From: Armillaria gallica
Lineage: Eukaryota; Basidiomycota; Agaricomycetes; Agaricales; Physalacriaceae
Length of the DNA stretch: 64,000 nucleotides
Assembly (NCBI GenBank): GCA_037576215.1
Contig: JBANDB010000018.1
Span: forward strand, 248,001 to 312,000
Direction: 5' to 3'
Made by a program: the position numbers and the translations under genes. Below, one piece after another: positions 34,107 through 45,991 of this stretch; position 1 is the first letter of the stretch; the number at the start of each line of letters is the position of its first letter. The notes beneath the pieces are model-generated. The model saw nothing but the letters and a program-made list of their open reading frames with translations, ran no database searches and had not been told where the DNA came from.

Positions 34107-36047
34107 ATGTTCTCTCTTGCTTTCGATTCGCTGCATACCGACTTCCCGACGGTCGTCGCCACTATTATTGTATTGGTCGTCTTGGTTCATCTGGTCCCCT
34201 ACCTCATAGACTTTCATCGACTCCGCTCCTACCCTGGCCCTCTTATTGCGAAGTTCTCCGACGCATGGCTGGGATACGTGTCTCACCAAGGACATCGTTC
34301 TGAAATCGTTCATGATCTGCACAGGAAGTACGGTTAGTGCATTCTCAGACTTATCCATGCCTGTCATCCGCTAATTAGTGTCTCCCAAGGTCCTTTCGTC
34401 CGGATAGCGCCTAACCACGTCTCCGTAGCCGTGTCGGACGCGCAGCCGATGGTCTATGGGCACGGAAATGGGGCCCTGAAATCATCGTTCTATGACGCTT
34501 TCATCGCGGCGTCGATCAGTATATTTACAGCTCGGGACCGCCAGACCCATACTCGCAAACGGAAGATCATCTCACATACTTTTTCACAGAAGAGCGTGCT
34601 GGAGTTTGAGCCGCATGTGCACCGTTACGTTGGTCAACTGCTGGGACAGTGGGACAAGTTGTATGATAAAGCTTTGAAGGGCATGTCGGGTGAGGAAGGT
34701 GAAGGTTGGACAGGCCGTGATGGAAGGCTTTGGTTGGATTGCTTGCCGTGTAAGTGGTCACCCTATACTAAACCGCTTCTCGTACTTACAACTTCTACCC
34801 GCAGGGGCAAACTATCTCACGTTTGATATCATCGGCGATCTGGCGTTTGGGGCTCCCTTCGGGATGATCATGGCAGCCAAAGATTCCGCCCCCGTGGCTC
34901 AAGACCCTCATGCCGTAATGAAATCCTACGGACAGGCAGGAGCGAAGCATGCCTCGAAGGAAATTGAAGTTATCAAGACTTTGGGTGGACCATTTGAAAC
35001 CTTCCAGGTGACGATGGGAGCCGTGCCTGGCTGGTGGAGGGCACTGCTCAAGCGAATTCCGATGTTTTGGAAAGCTGGAGAAGATTTTGACGCCATTGTA
35101 GGGATAGCTGTTGCGGCTGTATCGAAGAGGTTGCAGGAACCTACGGATAGGACTGATTTGCTTAGCAAGTTGCAAGCTGGGAAGGATGAAGACGTGAGTA
35201 GTTTTTCGCCGACTATTTCTGCCGCTTTGCTGACTTGCTTTATTTATAAAGGGTAACCCAATGGGCCATGAAGAGCTCACTGCAGAAGCGTTGACGCTTC
35301 TAGTTGCAGGATCTGAGACCACTGCCAAGTAGGCCTTTCTCTGCTCTATCACAACTATACATAAACTCAATCATTTGCGCAGCTCTACTTGTGCCATCAT
35401 CTATTACCTCGCGCGTACCCCAAGCGTACAAGAAAAACTCCACAAGGAGTTGGACGAGCACCTTGACTCTGGCGTCGCAACAGCCGAGCGGGTGAAAAAC
35501 CTCACCTACTTGCAAGCTGTCATTAATGAGGGCCTGCGCCTGCACTCCACGGTGGCTATCGGACTTCCTCGTGTGGCACCTGAGGGCGGGATGACGATTT
35601 TGGGAAATTACTTCCCTTGCGGTACGGTTATCAGCGTTCCTACTTATACGATCCATCGGGATCCAGCGGTATTTGGAGAGGATGTTGAGGAGTTCCGGCC
35701 TGAGAGGTGGTTTGAGTGTGATAGCGTCGGCGTATCGAAGGCATTTAGTCCGTTCTCTGTTGGTCCTCGGTATGTGATCTCGGCTATTGAGCAGGGTTCG
35801 AGGTTGAGCTCATACCATCACAGGGCTTGCGTCGGGCGCAATTTAGCGAACTTCGAGCTGCAGATTATTATTGCGTCGATTTTGAAGCGCTATCATTTTG
35901 TGTTGGAGAATCCTGATGAAGTTGTAGGTGCCGATGTTTTCTTGGCATGTGTCTTGCTGACTTTGGGGTTAGCTTAAAGTACAGGAGGGTCTCTTGAGGA
36001 GACCGATTGGATGTCGTGTTGGTATGAAGAGACGCGAAGTGCTCTAG
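34107..36047 (+). CDS. CYP53-like cytochrome P450, copy 4
   Basis: Seven exons. ATG 34107, anchor and RSYPGP hinge, VRIAPNHVSV, VYGHGNG, HTRKRKIISHTFS, FDIIGDLAFGAPFG, I-helix AGSETT (Glu instead of the Asp of the other copies), EGLR, haem loop SVGPR|ACVGRN. A final 61-nt intron (GTAGGT...TACAG) removes the in-frame TAA and gives the tail EGLLRRPIGC, with TAG at 36045-36047. No disruption. Closest to copy 2, with matching promoter, so these two are the paired arms of the inverted duplication. Likely an ER benzoate-type hydroxylase. Confidence 0.86.
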
Positions 36048-36059
36048 TTCATGGTAAGC

Positions 36060-36900
36060 TATTGGCACGACGTCATGTACAAGTATATGTGGATCAAGAT
36101 GTGAATTCTAAAGCGGAGGGTTGCTGGTTCTCCAGCCATGTTCTTCTCTGAGTCGGATATGTCTCTCCATTATTTTTCGTCGAGTCGGCACGAGTCCATA
36201 GCGTCCATATTGCACACGTTTGCCCAGTAACTACAGTGCAAGCCAATGCACACGTTTTCCAGTAGTTGCTCTCTGTCTATCAATGCACATATCGACATAC
36301 ACGTGGCGTCATGATCAAATAACTAAGTAAGGCCGACAAGCGGCAAGGCCCGCTACCTTGTCTCACGCTTGTCAGTACTTTCCGGCGGGTCTCTCAAATT
36401 TTTGGGAGATGTGGACCATATAAGCAAAGAAATTTATGACAATATGAAAATAAATATTATTATATAATCACGTGATGAGATATTTTACTATGTAAAATAC
36501 CGTGTCCTCCAGGGCTCGCCAAGGTAAAATACCAGCAGCCAATCCCTCAGAGGTTTTTCCCTCAACCCTAGCATGAACAACTGGAACCGAAGGTCATAAC
36601 AGACCGACAACATTCAGTTGGCAATAGACAGAAGGGCAAGTAACCTAATCAGGATGATGACAACAAAGCATATGAACAAAGTAGGCATTACATATCATAC
36701 GTACGATACTAGATATAAGGTGTACATAAGGGCTATGCGAATGATACGATTAATCCAGTTTTTAACAAACTCTCCCATCCTGGTGTTATAGGATCATGGA
36801 TACTGAGAGGGTCGGATTGATGCAAAGTCAACCTGGTGATAGTTGCACACTCGAGCGACGAGTGATGAGCGTGTAACATATCTGCGATGCAAGCGACTTC
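36060..36900. other. Intergenic, with two strong palindromes
   Basis: No gene. A long imperfect hairpin (GACAAGCG-GCAAGG ... CCTTG ... CGCTTGTC, about 36332-36371) and an AT palindrome TATTTTAC-TAT-GTAAAATA near 36480-36500 lie in AT-rich DNA. This is the boundary between the P450 region and the F-box/Helitron region. Confidence 0.5.
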
Positions 36901-36909
36901 GGCGTCGTC

Positions 36910-38256
36910 TTACAAATCCCAGCATATGAGCTTGATGTCACTCAAACGAGGAAGGAATTTTGAGTTGGTGCGTAGTTCGGTGCAGAGATGAGTGCAAAAA
37001 GAAGGGAAGGTGATATCCAGTTTCTCGACGCTGGGAAGCTGGTGTAACAGCACCACGGATGCTTCATCGTGTCAGTAGAAGCCATTTAAAAACTCCTTGT
37101 AGCACAATTTGAATGATGTTATGCTCTGCACTGGTGACGATAAGTGAGGCAACACAGGCAGATGAATGTTACTTTCGTAATACAGCGACAACTTGCGCAG
37201 ATTGTCGAGACGAAGCATAGCCCATATAGCTGGTAAACTACCCGAGGTTGCACCGTCACGAAGAGTTAGACTCATGACTGAGGGTAGCCGAATTACTGCC
37301 TCAAAGTCATCGACGGCTGCATCACATGTTAAATCCAGACAGCGTATACTGTTCATACACGGAAGAGTGTCGAAAACTGTAGAAGCCTGACCATATAGAT
37401 GGACATCGAACTCCTTCAAGCTGGGGTACACGGTTGGCGGCAACGTTAAAGACCGAAGAGGTATTTGGGAGATGGATAATGTCTGTAGACTTGGGACAAA
37501 CATGAAAGAGGAAATAACGGGCACTGGGCTAGAAGGAGATCGAGTGGCAAAACTGGTGTCAGTTATAGCAAGCACCTCCAACTCGCTCAATGAACCCATG
37601 CAAACATCCAGTGAATGCCATGTGTCCACTGGGGCATCCATCACCAATGACTGCCATCACTCACATTTAAGTAGAATGGGTTCAATCAAGGGATTGTCTT
37701 CGATATTCAACCTGGGTGCCAAGATGGACACATCGAGACGACGGTTTCGACTTCGGGACATGCGTGTGTCCAGTATTCGGCAAGCGTGACGACCGGAGGG
37801 TGCAGTGTCAAGCTTCAGATGTATGTCGGACCAGAGGGATGGAGTAGTGAGGCACACATAACGCCACTGATGACACACCTGCGCCTATCTCCACATGTTG
37901 TCTGTCATGGAAATGCACACGTTGAAACTACCCTTTCTCCTGAACGCGAAGATTTCTTTGAGTAGCTCAGGGGGCATGACGTGTACTGGATGTGTGATGG
38001 TTTTGATGGAGTGGATGTCACCCTCTGCTGCTATGAGCTCGCGTTGTGTTTTAAGATGCAACCTTTTGCAATCTTTGAGGGTCTGATACAGGATTCCAAC
38101 GTCAGAAGTACAACGAACGAGCGCCTGTTCTAGGGAGAGACGTTGGGCTTCATCGGGTGCGGTATTACTTGAAGTGAGCAATTGCAGATCATGTGAATTG
38201 AGTCTATGTATATTGGGAGGGAAGGAAACCATGTCGCTGACTTCATGAGTAGCCAT
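36910..38256 (-). pseudogene. F-box/LRR-like protein, three in-frame stops
   Basis: One continuous frame of about 448 codons from the ATG at 38254-38256 to TAA at 36910-36912. The N-terminal coiled-coil-like part (LEQALVRCTSDVGILYQTL) and F-box core (V-M-P-P-E-L-L-K-E-I-F) are followed by the VCHQWR..TTPSLW motif typical of Agaricomycete F-box proteins, then LRR-like segments. In-frame stops: TAG (about 37879, before AQVCHQWR), TGA 37657-37659 and TGA 37072-37074. No frameshift is needed anywhere. A short intron could hide the first stop but not the other two. F-box proteins are substrate adaptors of SCF ubiquitin ligases; this copy is probably dead. Confidence 0.7.
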
Positions 38257-38586
38257 CCTGAATAATCAACACGTCATTAATCAGGTAGGACAACATGACA
38301 GAACAAAACACAAACTACACAGATTGAGAGTTGCAGAACAGAGAGAGGGACTTGGTAAGGGATAGGTTTACGGTTGATCATCGTTATACAGGCGATCGGC
38401 AATGGCAGGTGCGCTAGAGAAGGCCATTGCGATCACAAAAGAAACGGGCCGGACCCTGGCACGGAAATAATTACAGCACATGCGCGTTTCTTAGGGGTGG
38501 GCGGTTAGGAGTATCGGACGGCATAAATCCTCCTAATATTGATAATGAGTGTTAAGTTCTCAGTTTATTGTAGCTCAGATATCAAC

Positions 38587-39610
38587 ATGTCGGACACCTT
38601 TGGACTCGTACACTGTCGACAAGTTCTGATGGACTCGGCTACCTATCTCGGAAGAGAATCGGTGGGGCGTACTCTCATATGGGGCAAGATTGGAGACGTA
38701 GACTGTATTACCCAGCAGGTCGACGGCTCTAATGACTCGAAGGATGCATCTGCTATGTTGACCCTAGTCAGCATCGGAGCTACTGGCGACTGGTACAACA
38801 AGCTATCCGGTCTTGGAGACCATCGTCCACAACATCCCCATCCATTATCCAAGCTCAAATGGCTGATTCATTTCAAGCCGCCTGTGAACACGATATTCAT
38901 GGAGGATTGGGAGACTGGTATTGCTACGCTACGACAACTGCAAGAACAGATATCGGTAGGCGAACCGAATGACCTCCTGGTGTTCAAGGAGAAGGGATCA
39001 ACAGACATACGCATGACCAAGAATATGTTTGCACCTAAAGTAAGTGTGCACTCATGTACGTCAGCCTGTCTGACCATCAAATAGTCCTCAGCGTCCCCTC
39101 CCGATAAAGCTCTTCAACAATATAGTATCCCCCCCAGTCACATGGTGGAGCATAGCCATCTCGACAAGAACTACTCTCTTGCACCCATTCATATCAGGAG
39201 TGAAATGGGATGGGTCTGCCCCATAGGCCCGGACACATCGAAGCTCGTGGCTGGTTCGCTTTGTTTAATAACATTCGAGGTGAGGATATATATACGGCAA
39301 CAGAATTATACTGACATCGCAGTAGATCAAGCATTACTATATTGAGTCAGCCCGCAGGGACTCGTTCAGTGTGGTACTGCATGCTGTTAAGGTACTGGTC
39401 CCTTCCTCACAGAGAGCGAAGGTCGTTTCAAACATGCAGAAATTGCATCCTCGAGTCCTCCAGGCACCAAATGTGTTTGCAGGATTCATACCACAAGGTT
39501 TGCAGCTACTATTATATGACATCAGTCTCTCATGTAGATACAGGTACAGCGGGCCATGCATGCGAGCTGAGAGATTGATATTAGTTCTACATGTTAATGG
39601 ACACGTGTAA
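38587..39610 (+). CDS. Unrecognised multi-exon protein
   Basis: Three exons join in phase with good splice sites. The first runs from the ATG at 38587 (a frame also open from 38539) to GTAAGT at 39040. The second runs from 39085 to GTGAGG near 39281. The third begins after GCAGTAG (IKHYYIESARRD) and ends at TAA 39608-39610. About 310 residues. Notable segments are LGRESVGRTLIWGKIGDVDC and LTLVSIGATGDWY. No domain I can name, signal peptide or membrane helix. Spliced product intact. Confidence 0.55.
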
Positions 39611-39757
39611 TTCCCAGAATGCAGAGGCTTATGACGATTTTGAACAAAGCATATATGGATGAAAAGAGCGAAAGCAGCGACTGTAAGTACAAACGGATAT
39701 ACCATGATACTGTTATGCTGTGATAGTTATTGTACGTACAATAAGGAGGTATATATA

Positions 39758-40802
39758 TCATTCCTGCATGAGTTTACTCGTGTAATCGTGTAACAACGTA
39801 ACCACTGCCATATAATCTTTATGCATCTTCTTCAACACGCTAGCATTATCCTCTACAGCCTTCCGCAACGAGCTGATATCGTCATTGAGTTCATGATTGA
39901 CTTCAGTATGATTGCGACGCTTCCGCTTGTTTGACAAGGGTGCATGTGTCGTTGCAGGGGGTATGTCGCTGGGAGTCTGTGTGTAAGTTTTGGTACTGGA
40001 AGCATGGCTGGGTCGACCCCGAGGACCACCCTTAGGGCAGGACAGCTGAAAGAGCGCACATTCCCGACACTTTGAAACACCGGCGTACTGCATCACACAC
40101 GGATGAGATTTCCTAGCGCAATTTGCACACTATCCTCCATCATTGAAATGTGTATGAATAAAATTGCGAGGAACTGACCGGCTTGGGCATGGCAATCGGA
40201 AACAGGTCCCAGTCACTTATCTTAGTCTTCCCAACCATATCGTTTCGAAGGATGCGGGCAGGTGTGGTGCGAATGTTAGAGAAGACCAGCGCTGCCCACA
40301 CAGTGGAGTTGCATTTAGTCTTGAAGATAGTTACTTCATCTGCTGTCATATCTTTGGCTATGGCCATTATTCGAGATGACCAGGCACTCATATCGTCAGG
40401 CACCATATGATTATGGTTGACCACTATATCCATAGCCTACCATACACGTTAACAATAAGAAATGACTCAGAGGAAAACGGACCTTAGACACGAGATTCCT
40501 TTCGTCGTCGGTTGACATTACACCGCTCTGCAAGGCACAATTCGTGGAGCTCCATGTTCCACCCTCGGTTTCAACCAGACCAGAGAGTTTTACCTGAAAT
40601 GTATTAGCTGGCAGTGATATGGTAGCGCGTATCGAGGTACCTTCAGCGCCTCGATGTCCGACTCATTATCACCGCTATTCAGTCTCAAAGCAATAGCATC
40701 GGCATATAAAGAGAGTATATCCCTAGTGAGAGAGGACAACAGTGAAGCAGTAGTCACAGTCAGTCCGAGAATGGGTGGACCGATGATCAGCGTCGAGGGC
40801 AT
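39758..40802 (-). CDS. Unrecognised protein with six-cysteine cluster and C-terminal coiled coil
   Basis: Four exons in phase: hydrophobic start (ATG 40802, alternative ATG 40853), VKLSGLVETEGGTW exon, AMDIVVNHNHM exon, and a last exon beginning at C-A-N-C. The last exon holds C-x2-C-x6-C-x8-C-x2-C-x6-C, reminiscent of fungal zinc-cluster DNA-binding modules but with different spacing from Zn2Cys6. A basic KRKRR stretch and a coiled-coil end (LNDDISSLRKAVEDN) follow. Possibly a nuclear DNA-binding protein; this is inference from the motif only. No stop codons in the spliced frame. Confidence 0.5.
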
Positions 40803-40965
40803 GATCGTTTGAAAGAAAGATAGAATTAGGGGTTGAACATTATGATTCCTCATCGTGTATATACAAATGACGTTGTCAATACCGTGATAATTAAAACTCT
40901 TCGTCTGTATTGCTATGGACGACAGACATGAGTATTATCACTATGGTGAATAAACAGAGGAAGAC

Positions 40966-42012
40966 CTACAATGAGAGCTGTGCTCCAGTGATGGCTACGA
41001 ATGCACGGCTGTATTCACCAACACATCTCTCGAAAAAATTCGTCTTCCCTTTCAACAATATGAGCTCCATGAAATCAAACGGATTGGGCGTGCCATATAG
41101 TTTTTCTACACCCAAAGACACTAACAGGTAGTCGGCAACGAATTCGATATATAATTTCATATGGTCAGCATCGAGGCCGAGGCAAGCGGCACTAAAGGCA
41201 CCTATGGGCGTGTCAGTGGCATGACAAGATGCAAACAGATAACAACACACCATCCCAGAACTGCTGCTCGATAGTAACTGCACCACAAATGACTTGTGTG
41301 ATTGTCTGCGAGGATAACCGGACCTTCAGAGTGTGATACAAAGCTGCGGCGAACTGGGTGTGCAGTCCCTCATCTCAAGATATCAACTCGTTCGAGAAGG
41401 TCAGACTGGGCATCAACCCTTGTTTCTTCAACCAGAAGATCATGGCAAAGGAACCAGAGAAGAATATACCTTCAATGGCAGCGAAGGCAACAAGACAAAC
41501 AGGGAATGAAGAGGAATTGGTTATCCATTGAAGAGCCCAGTCCGCCTTTGCTTTGACAGTCGGGTGCTCATCAATAGCACGGAAGAGGGTCGAGCGTTCT
41601 TTCGGATCGCGAATATAGGTATCGATAAGGAGACCATAGACTTCAGAGTGAATGTTCTCCATCATGGCTTGGTACATGTAGAAAAACCACGCTTCAGGTA
41701 TCTGGACTTCACTGCAGAAACGCGTAACGAGGTTCTCATTGACGATAGCGTCAGAGGACGCAAAGAAAGCGAGAACAGTGGACACCAGATGATGCTCGTC
41801 TTCAGTTAGACGTTCATCCCAATCGGTGAGATCTTTGGTGAGGTCCAGTTCAGCTGCTGTCCAGAAAGAAGCTTTGGCTTTAGTGTAGAGGTCCCATAGC
41901 TATACCAAGTATTAGTCGAGATTCTATACAAAGATGTGTAACACACCTCGTCATATTCGATTGGGAACAACTGCAATCTCGCAGACATAGATGTGTCTAA
42001 GATTGGATCCAT
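40966..42012 (-). pseudogene. Ribonucleotide reductase small subunit (R2) paralogue, interrupted by TGA
   Basis: Exon 1 (ATG 42010-42012) ends LFPIEYDE and is joined by a short intron to [17 protein letters not shown]. Iron-site and radical residues are present: Asp in FFASSD, Glu and His in MMENIHSE, the Tyr four residues after that His, and Glu in [10 protein letters not shown]. The last Glu and His lie in DEGLH, but the codon just before, Arg in the family (ISRDEGLH), is TGA at 41375-41377. The frame continues unchanged through QYIEF- and NPFDFME-type blocks to TAG. The usual C-terminal tail that docks on the large subunit (ending -DxDF) is missing. R2 supplies the radical for dNTP synthesis. 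This divergent copy is probably a dead paralogue. Confidence 0.85.
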
Positions 42013-42334
42013 GTCTTTGAGTGCTCAGGGCTCGATGAAGGTAAAAACGTATACTGTCCGATTTCTTTGGGATTTCCGAACGACCGACGAAAATGTAGAG
42101 GGGTATGGCAAAGGAGCATCGGCGTTGTGTTTTCCATCTGAGGTTGGTCAGAACAGGGGGAACTATAAACAGCCCGAGGCGACAGTCAACCATTGTCATC
42201 AGTATTGAATTCAGCAGAGCAGACAGGACAGGGGGTCGGTGGAAATGCCAAGCTGGAAAAATCCTAGCCAGCCCGAGGCGATAGTCAACACATCATAAAA
42301 AGGAACAGGTCAGTTCCGGTGGAAACAAGCCAGG

Positions 42335-43145
42335 ATGTTGGCATCGTTGGTGAGAGTGTTATCACCGTTCTTCAGCCATGCACAACGCATTCTTTTTGGA
42401 GAGGCCTAACGTCTTTCCGGTCTACTCATTTCTGGCTCTGTCGCTCTATCCTTCTTTAACGAAGAGACATATCCCGACTCCGATCTGGACCTATTCGTCG
42501 ATTTTGAATGCCAGCTCCCAGTCTTCGAATTCTTAGAAGAAGCTGGTTACCAATATACCAAGCGCATCGGTCAGCCTCCCATGCTCGAAGCTGTCATTGA
42601 TGGGCATGCTCACTCTCATCCTGAATCACTCGGTATCACTTTCAGCACCCCCGGAGACTACCCAGGACACCACGTCGTAACTGTCATCAATTTCAGACGA
42701 GTAGACAGCGAATGGATAGTACAGGTCGTATTGACGAGGGGGTTACCTCTCTACAGCATCCTACAATTCCATTCTAGTGAGTGATAGCTTCCTACATTTG
42801 TTCTTGGCTTATAAGTACATTCTAGCATGTGTAATGAACTTCATTAGCGATTCCTACGCTGTATCTCTTTATCCCCACGCCACTTTCGTGCACAAGAAGT
42901 CCGCGAGCTCTTATTTAATTTCGCATGGATCGGCACCTAATCCCATCCTTGCTAAGTATAGAGCTCATGGATTCACATACGTACGACCAGGGAAGACTTA
43001 CGACGAGTTGTTCGAGCCATATAAACGTAGATGGGTAGGAGACAAATATTGTTGGATGATCAGTCTAAAACCGTTCGACGACCACAATGACAATTTCAAC
43101 CCTCTCCTCGCCAACACCTGGAGTCTTATCGATAACATGAGATGA
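42335..43145 (+). pseudogene. Nucleotidyltransferase-fold family protein, one in-frame TAA
   Basis: The frame starts at the ATG at 42335 (SPFFSHAQRILFGEA) and meets TAA at 42407-42409. It then continues in phase with ISGSVALSFF and the S-D-L-D-L-F-V motif of nucleotidyltransferase-like proteins, and on to GYQYTKR. A 48-nt intron (GTGAGT ... TTCTAG, about 42780-42827) joins LQFHS to TCVMNFIS, a block typical of a large Agaricomycete hypothetical family. Ends at TGA 43143-43145 after about 250 residues. Function of the family is not established. Translation from a later ATG (42581) would omit the active-site-like part. Confidence 0.65.
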
Positions 43146-43501
43146 CCGGGATTCTGAATGGACTGTGGTATTATGCGGTCGCTCTATTTGCAGGAAAGCT
43201 ACTGCGTTACCAGCTGCCTTCTTTCTAGCCTCTGTCCAGACACATCGTTGTGGTGAGTTGTCTTATATTCACTTAGCGTTTATGTTGTTGATGATCTATT
43301 CTAGGAACAACGAGCAGATGTATGATACCATCACTGGGCTCGCTTGAGTGGAATTAGGAGCTACTATTTTCGTTAGGGTAAATTTGTATGCACTTTCCTT
43401 CTACCGTTATTACCATCTGCACCATTTATTGTCCTTGTTGTATCTAAGTCTACATGTCAATTAGTATGCCCTGACACTTTTATTATGGATACAACTGACT
43501 G

Positions 43502-44705
43502 TTGGCTATAGCTGTGCTACTGTTCAAACTAAGAGAAAGAATCATTCGACAATTGCCTTTGAAACATCATGCCATCTTCAGCTTGTCGAACGTCAACTGC
43601 ACTCTCAGAGAGCTGTGCATTCCCATGCTTTTTGAAGAGGTGACTGTCACTGCCAAACATGATTTGAGTACATGCACATGGTTCCTTATACACAACAATG
43701 CTATAACTTCATCGGTCAGATGTTTACACGTCAAATTCCTCAGCTCAAACTGCCTCAAGGACAGCTTGAACATATTCCGATCCTTCAAGGGCACGACTGT
43801 CACACTTATCTTATATTATATCGACTTATCACTCCTCGATCCACCATTGGTGCAAAAATGTCTAGGTGTTTTCCAGACCATAGTACTACGGACATGCAGT
43901 TACACTGAAGTCGCCCTGGCTGGTATTCTATCTGAGGGCGTGGAGACGACCAATTTAGAGCTCAATTCCATCGAAAACGACACAATAGTCCGATGGCAGT
44001 CCATTCCCGTCTCAGCCACCTTTGCCAGTCTGAGGACTTTGAAAATCAAAGAGTCATCATTCAGTACTACATTCCACGAGACATCGGAACACTTGTCATC
44101 CATGGCATTCCACTCCATGAATCAACTACGATCATTTGAGGTCGAGGTTTCGGACAAGTCCATGCTATGGCTCGGGATGGTATTTCAAGCTGTCGCTATG
44201 ACACTGGAAGATTTATCTTGTTGGATCATACTCCGTTCGTATATGCGTACACATCGTCTGCGAATCAACAATGACACCCAATATAGCGTCAGAATCACAA
44301 AAAAGCGATACAGTCACTATACTGGATTCCCTTGCTATGCTTCAGAGACTACAAACATTTCGAGTCAACACCGACCAGCTTCATCCTCGCCTGATGCAAT
44401 CCATAACAAATAACATACCTGAAAGCTTGGAGGCCTTGAACCTTCACTTCGGAGTATATCCCGATTTCGAGCCAACAGAGTTTGCTGGCTTGGAGAGTGT
44501 GCCATCTTATTGTAGGTTATATGTCATCGTCTGGCCTATTGTTGGTCCAGAAATGACGGTATCAGATGCGAAGATCCGACAGCGTTGCGAATCCGCAGCG
44601 AACACATTGACACTGAAGCGTGGACACATAGTGAGTGTAACAAACATACACGAGGCAGCGGGTGACGATGTGTCATATAAGTCTAGTGTATTCCAATTTA
44701 ATTGA
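43502..44705 (+). CDS. F-box/LRR-like protein (5' end incomplete)
   Basis: The frame opens after a CTATAG acceptor-like site near 43510, so a first exon upstream is likely. F-box-like start (IIRQLPLKHHAIFSLSNV..ELCIPMLFEEVTV), then repeated LRR-like hydrophobic segments. An intron of about 52 nt (44234-44285) joins CWIILP to SESQKSDTV in phase. The stop is at 44703-44705. No premature stop. Probably an SCF substrate adaptor of the expanded basidiomycete type. Confidence 0.6.
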
Positions 44706-44714
44706 ATACAGTAG

Positions 44715-45991
44715 CTACGCGGTGCCGAATTTGATGTACTGCAGGGACTCAGTAGGTGTAGCTACCACCACATTGACACGAGTAACGGGAGCGAAGAATT
44801 TACATACAAACAAGATAACCATTTCAGAGCACTCATCAACTCGGAAATGAATAGCCGTATCCCAAACGAACAGTTTGATCACCACAAGCATACGCAAAAG
44901 ATACACCATAGCGGTGAGCCGTTCCCGTAAGCAGCTCCAGGCGCCGAGATCAAAACTACTGTCCAACACTCTGACATTTAATGTTAAGGTCGACAACGTA
45001 GATAGCAGTGGGACAGTAGCAATTGTATCCGTCAAGAAGTCGACATGGTAGTTGTCTTCTCCCAATGTTAGATGATGTAGTTTGAGACATCGATCCAAGC
45101 AAAAGCTTTGCCGCTGCTGGGAGAGACGGTCTGAGCAAGTTAAATCAGCTAAAGTACATGTATCGACACAAACATACCATGGATCACGAGCAATTCAAGC
45201 GTATCTAATGTAGGAGCAACCATAGAAAATAAGTCATCCACACTGACTAGGCTGTCATACCACACAAACATTCGGAGAGTCCGCAATGCTGGAGCATTTG
45301 AATGGAAAAGATGGAGGAAAGAAGGGGAAGCAACTAAAGGGGTTTTATTCCCTCGTTCCTGTCGGTAGTAGAGAGAGTTGTATGCCTGTCGAGTTGGTGT
45401 AGATGGCTCGGGTGTACTAGATAAACCGTCGTAAAAGTATCAGCGATCACGGCCAATCACGATTGATGTTAACCCAGGCACAGCTCGAAATAGGGACACT
45501 ATGTCCGCATTGGTATAACAGCAGCCAGCGAGGTTGATTTCAACAATGCCAGTGAGCTCCACTAGGGTGCTGACATTGGATAGGGGAAGTGAAGCGAAAT
45601 CCATGTGCTGAACAGCAATGGTCCGGATTGGATGATGCTGAGATACAACGTATACCAGCCTCTCCATCTCATTTGGATACAGCAGCTCTCCGGCAACTCC
45701 AATAGATGATACGCACGGTAGTAGATGAGGAAAGTTCGAAAACACTTCCATCCAGACTTGAGGCGCACATCCAGAACCGACAACTACCATCGAGAACAAT
45801 GCTTGCTGAGCCAGGTGAATGAAACCTTTGCACACCAAGGCTATGCTCTTGTACTCCAAAGTCGAAAAACGATAAGTCTTGATCAAGAATTCAACCATGT
45901 CCCAAGGGAGACGACAGGATGCAATTCTGTTGACCGAAAATCCTACACGGAATTCAGACACGTTATCAGAAAACAGAGTCTTCACACTCAT
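44715..45991 (-). pseudogene. F-box/LRR-like protein, one in-frame TGA
   Basis: ATG 45989-45991. The F-box-like region RLPWDMVEFLIKTY..ALVCKGFIHLAQQALFS is followed by LRR-like repeats to VIGRDR, where TGA (45440-45442) interrupts. The same frame continues YFYDGLSS to LELLVIH, and a GTATGT intron (acceptor CTCAG) joins DRLSQQRQSF in phase. The gene then runs to the stop at 44715. It converges tail to tail with the F-box gene ending at 44705. Without the TGA the product would be about 400 residues. Confidence 0.6.

Noticed and set aside
35940..35980. Stop codon after the haem exon of the CYP53-like copies (LLTLGLA then TAA)
   Set aside because: A GT-AG intron of 61 nt removes it in copies 1, 2 and 4 and restores the usual P450 tail, so it is not a truncation.
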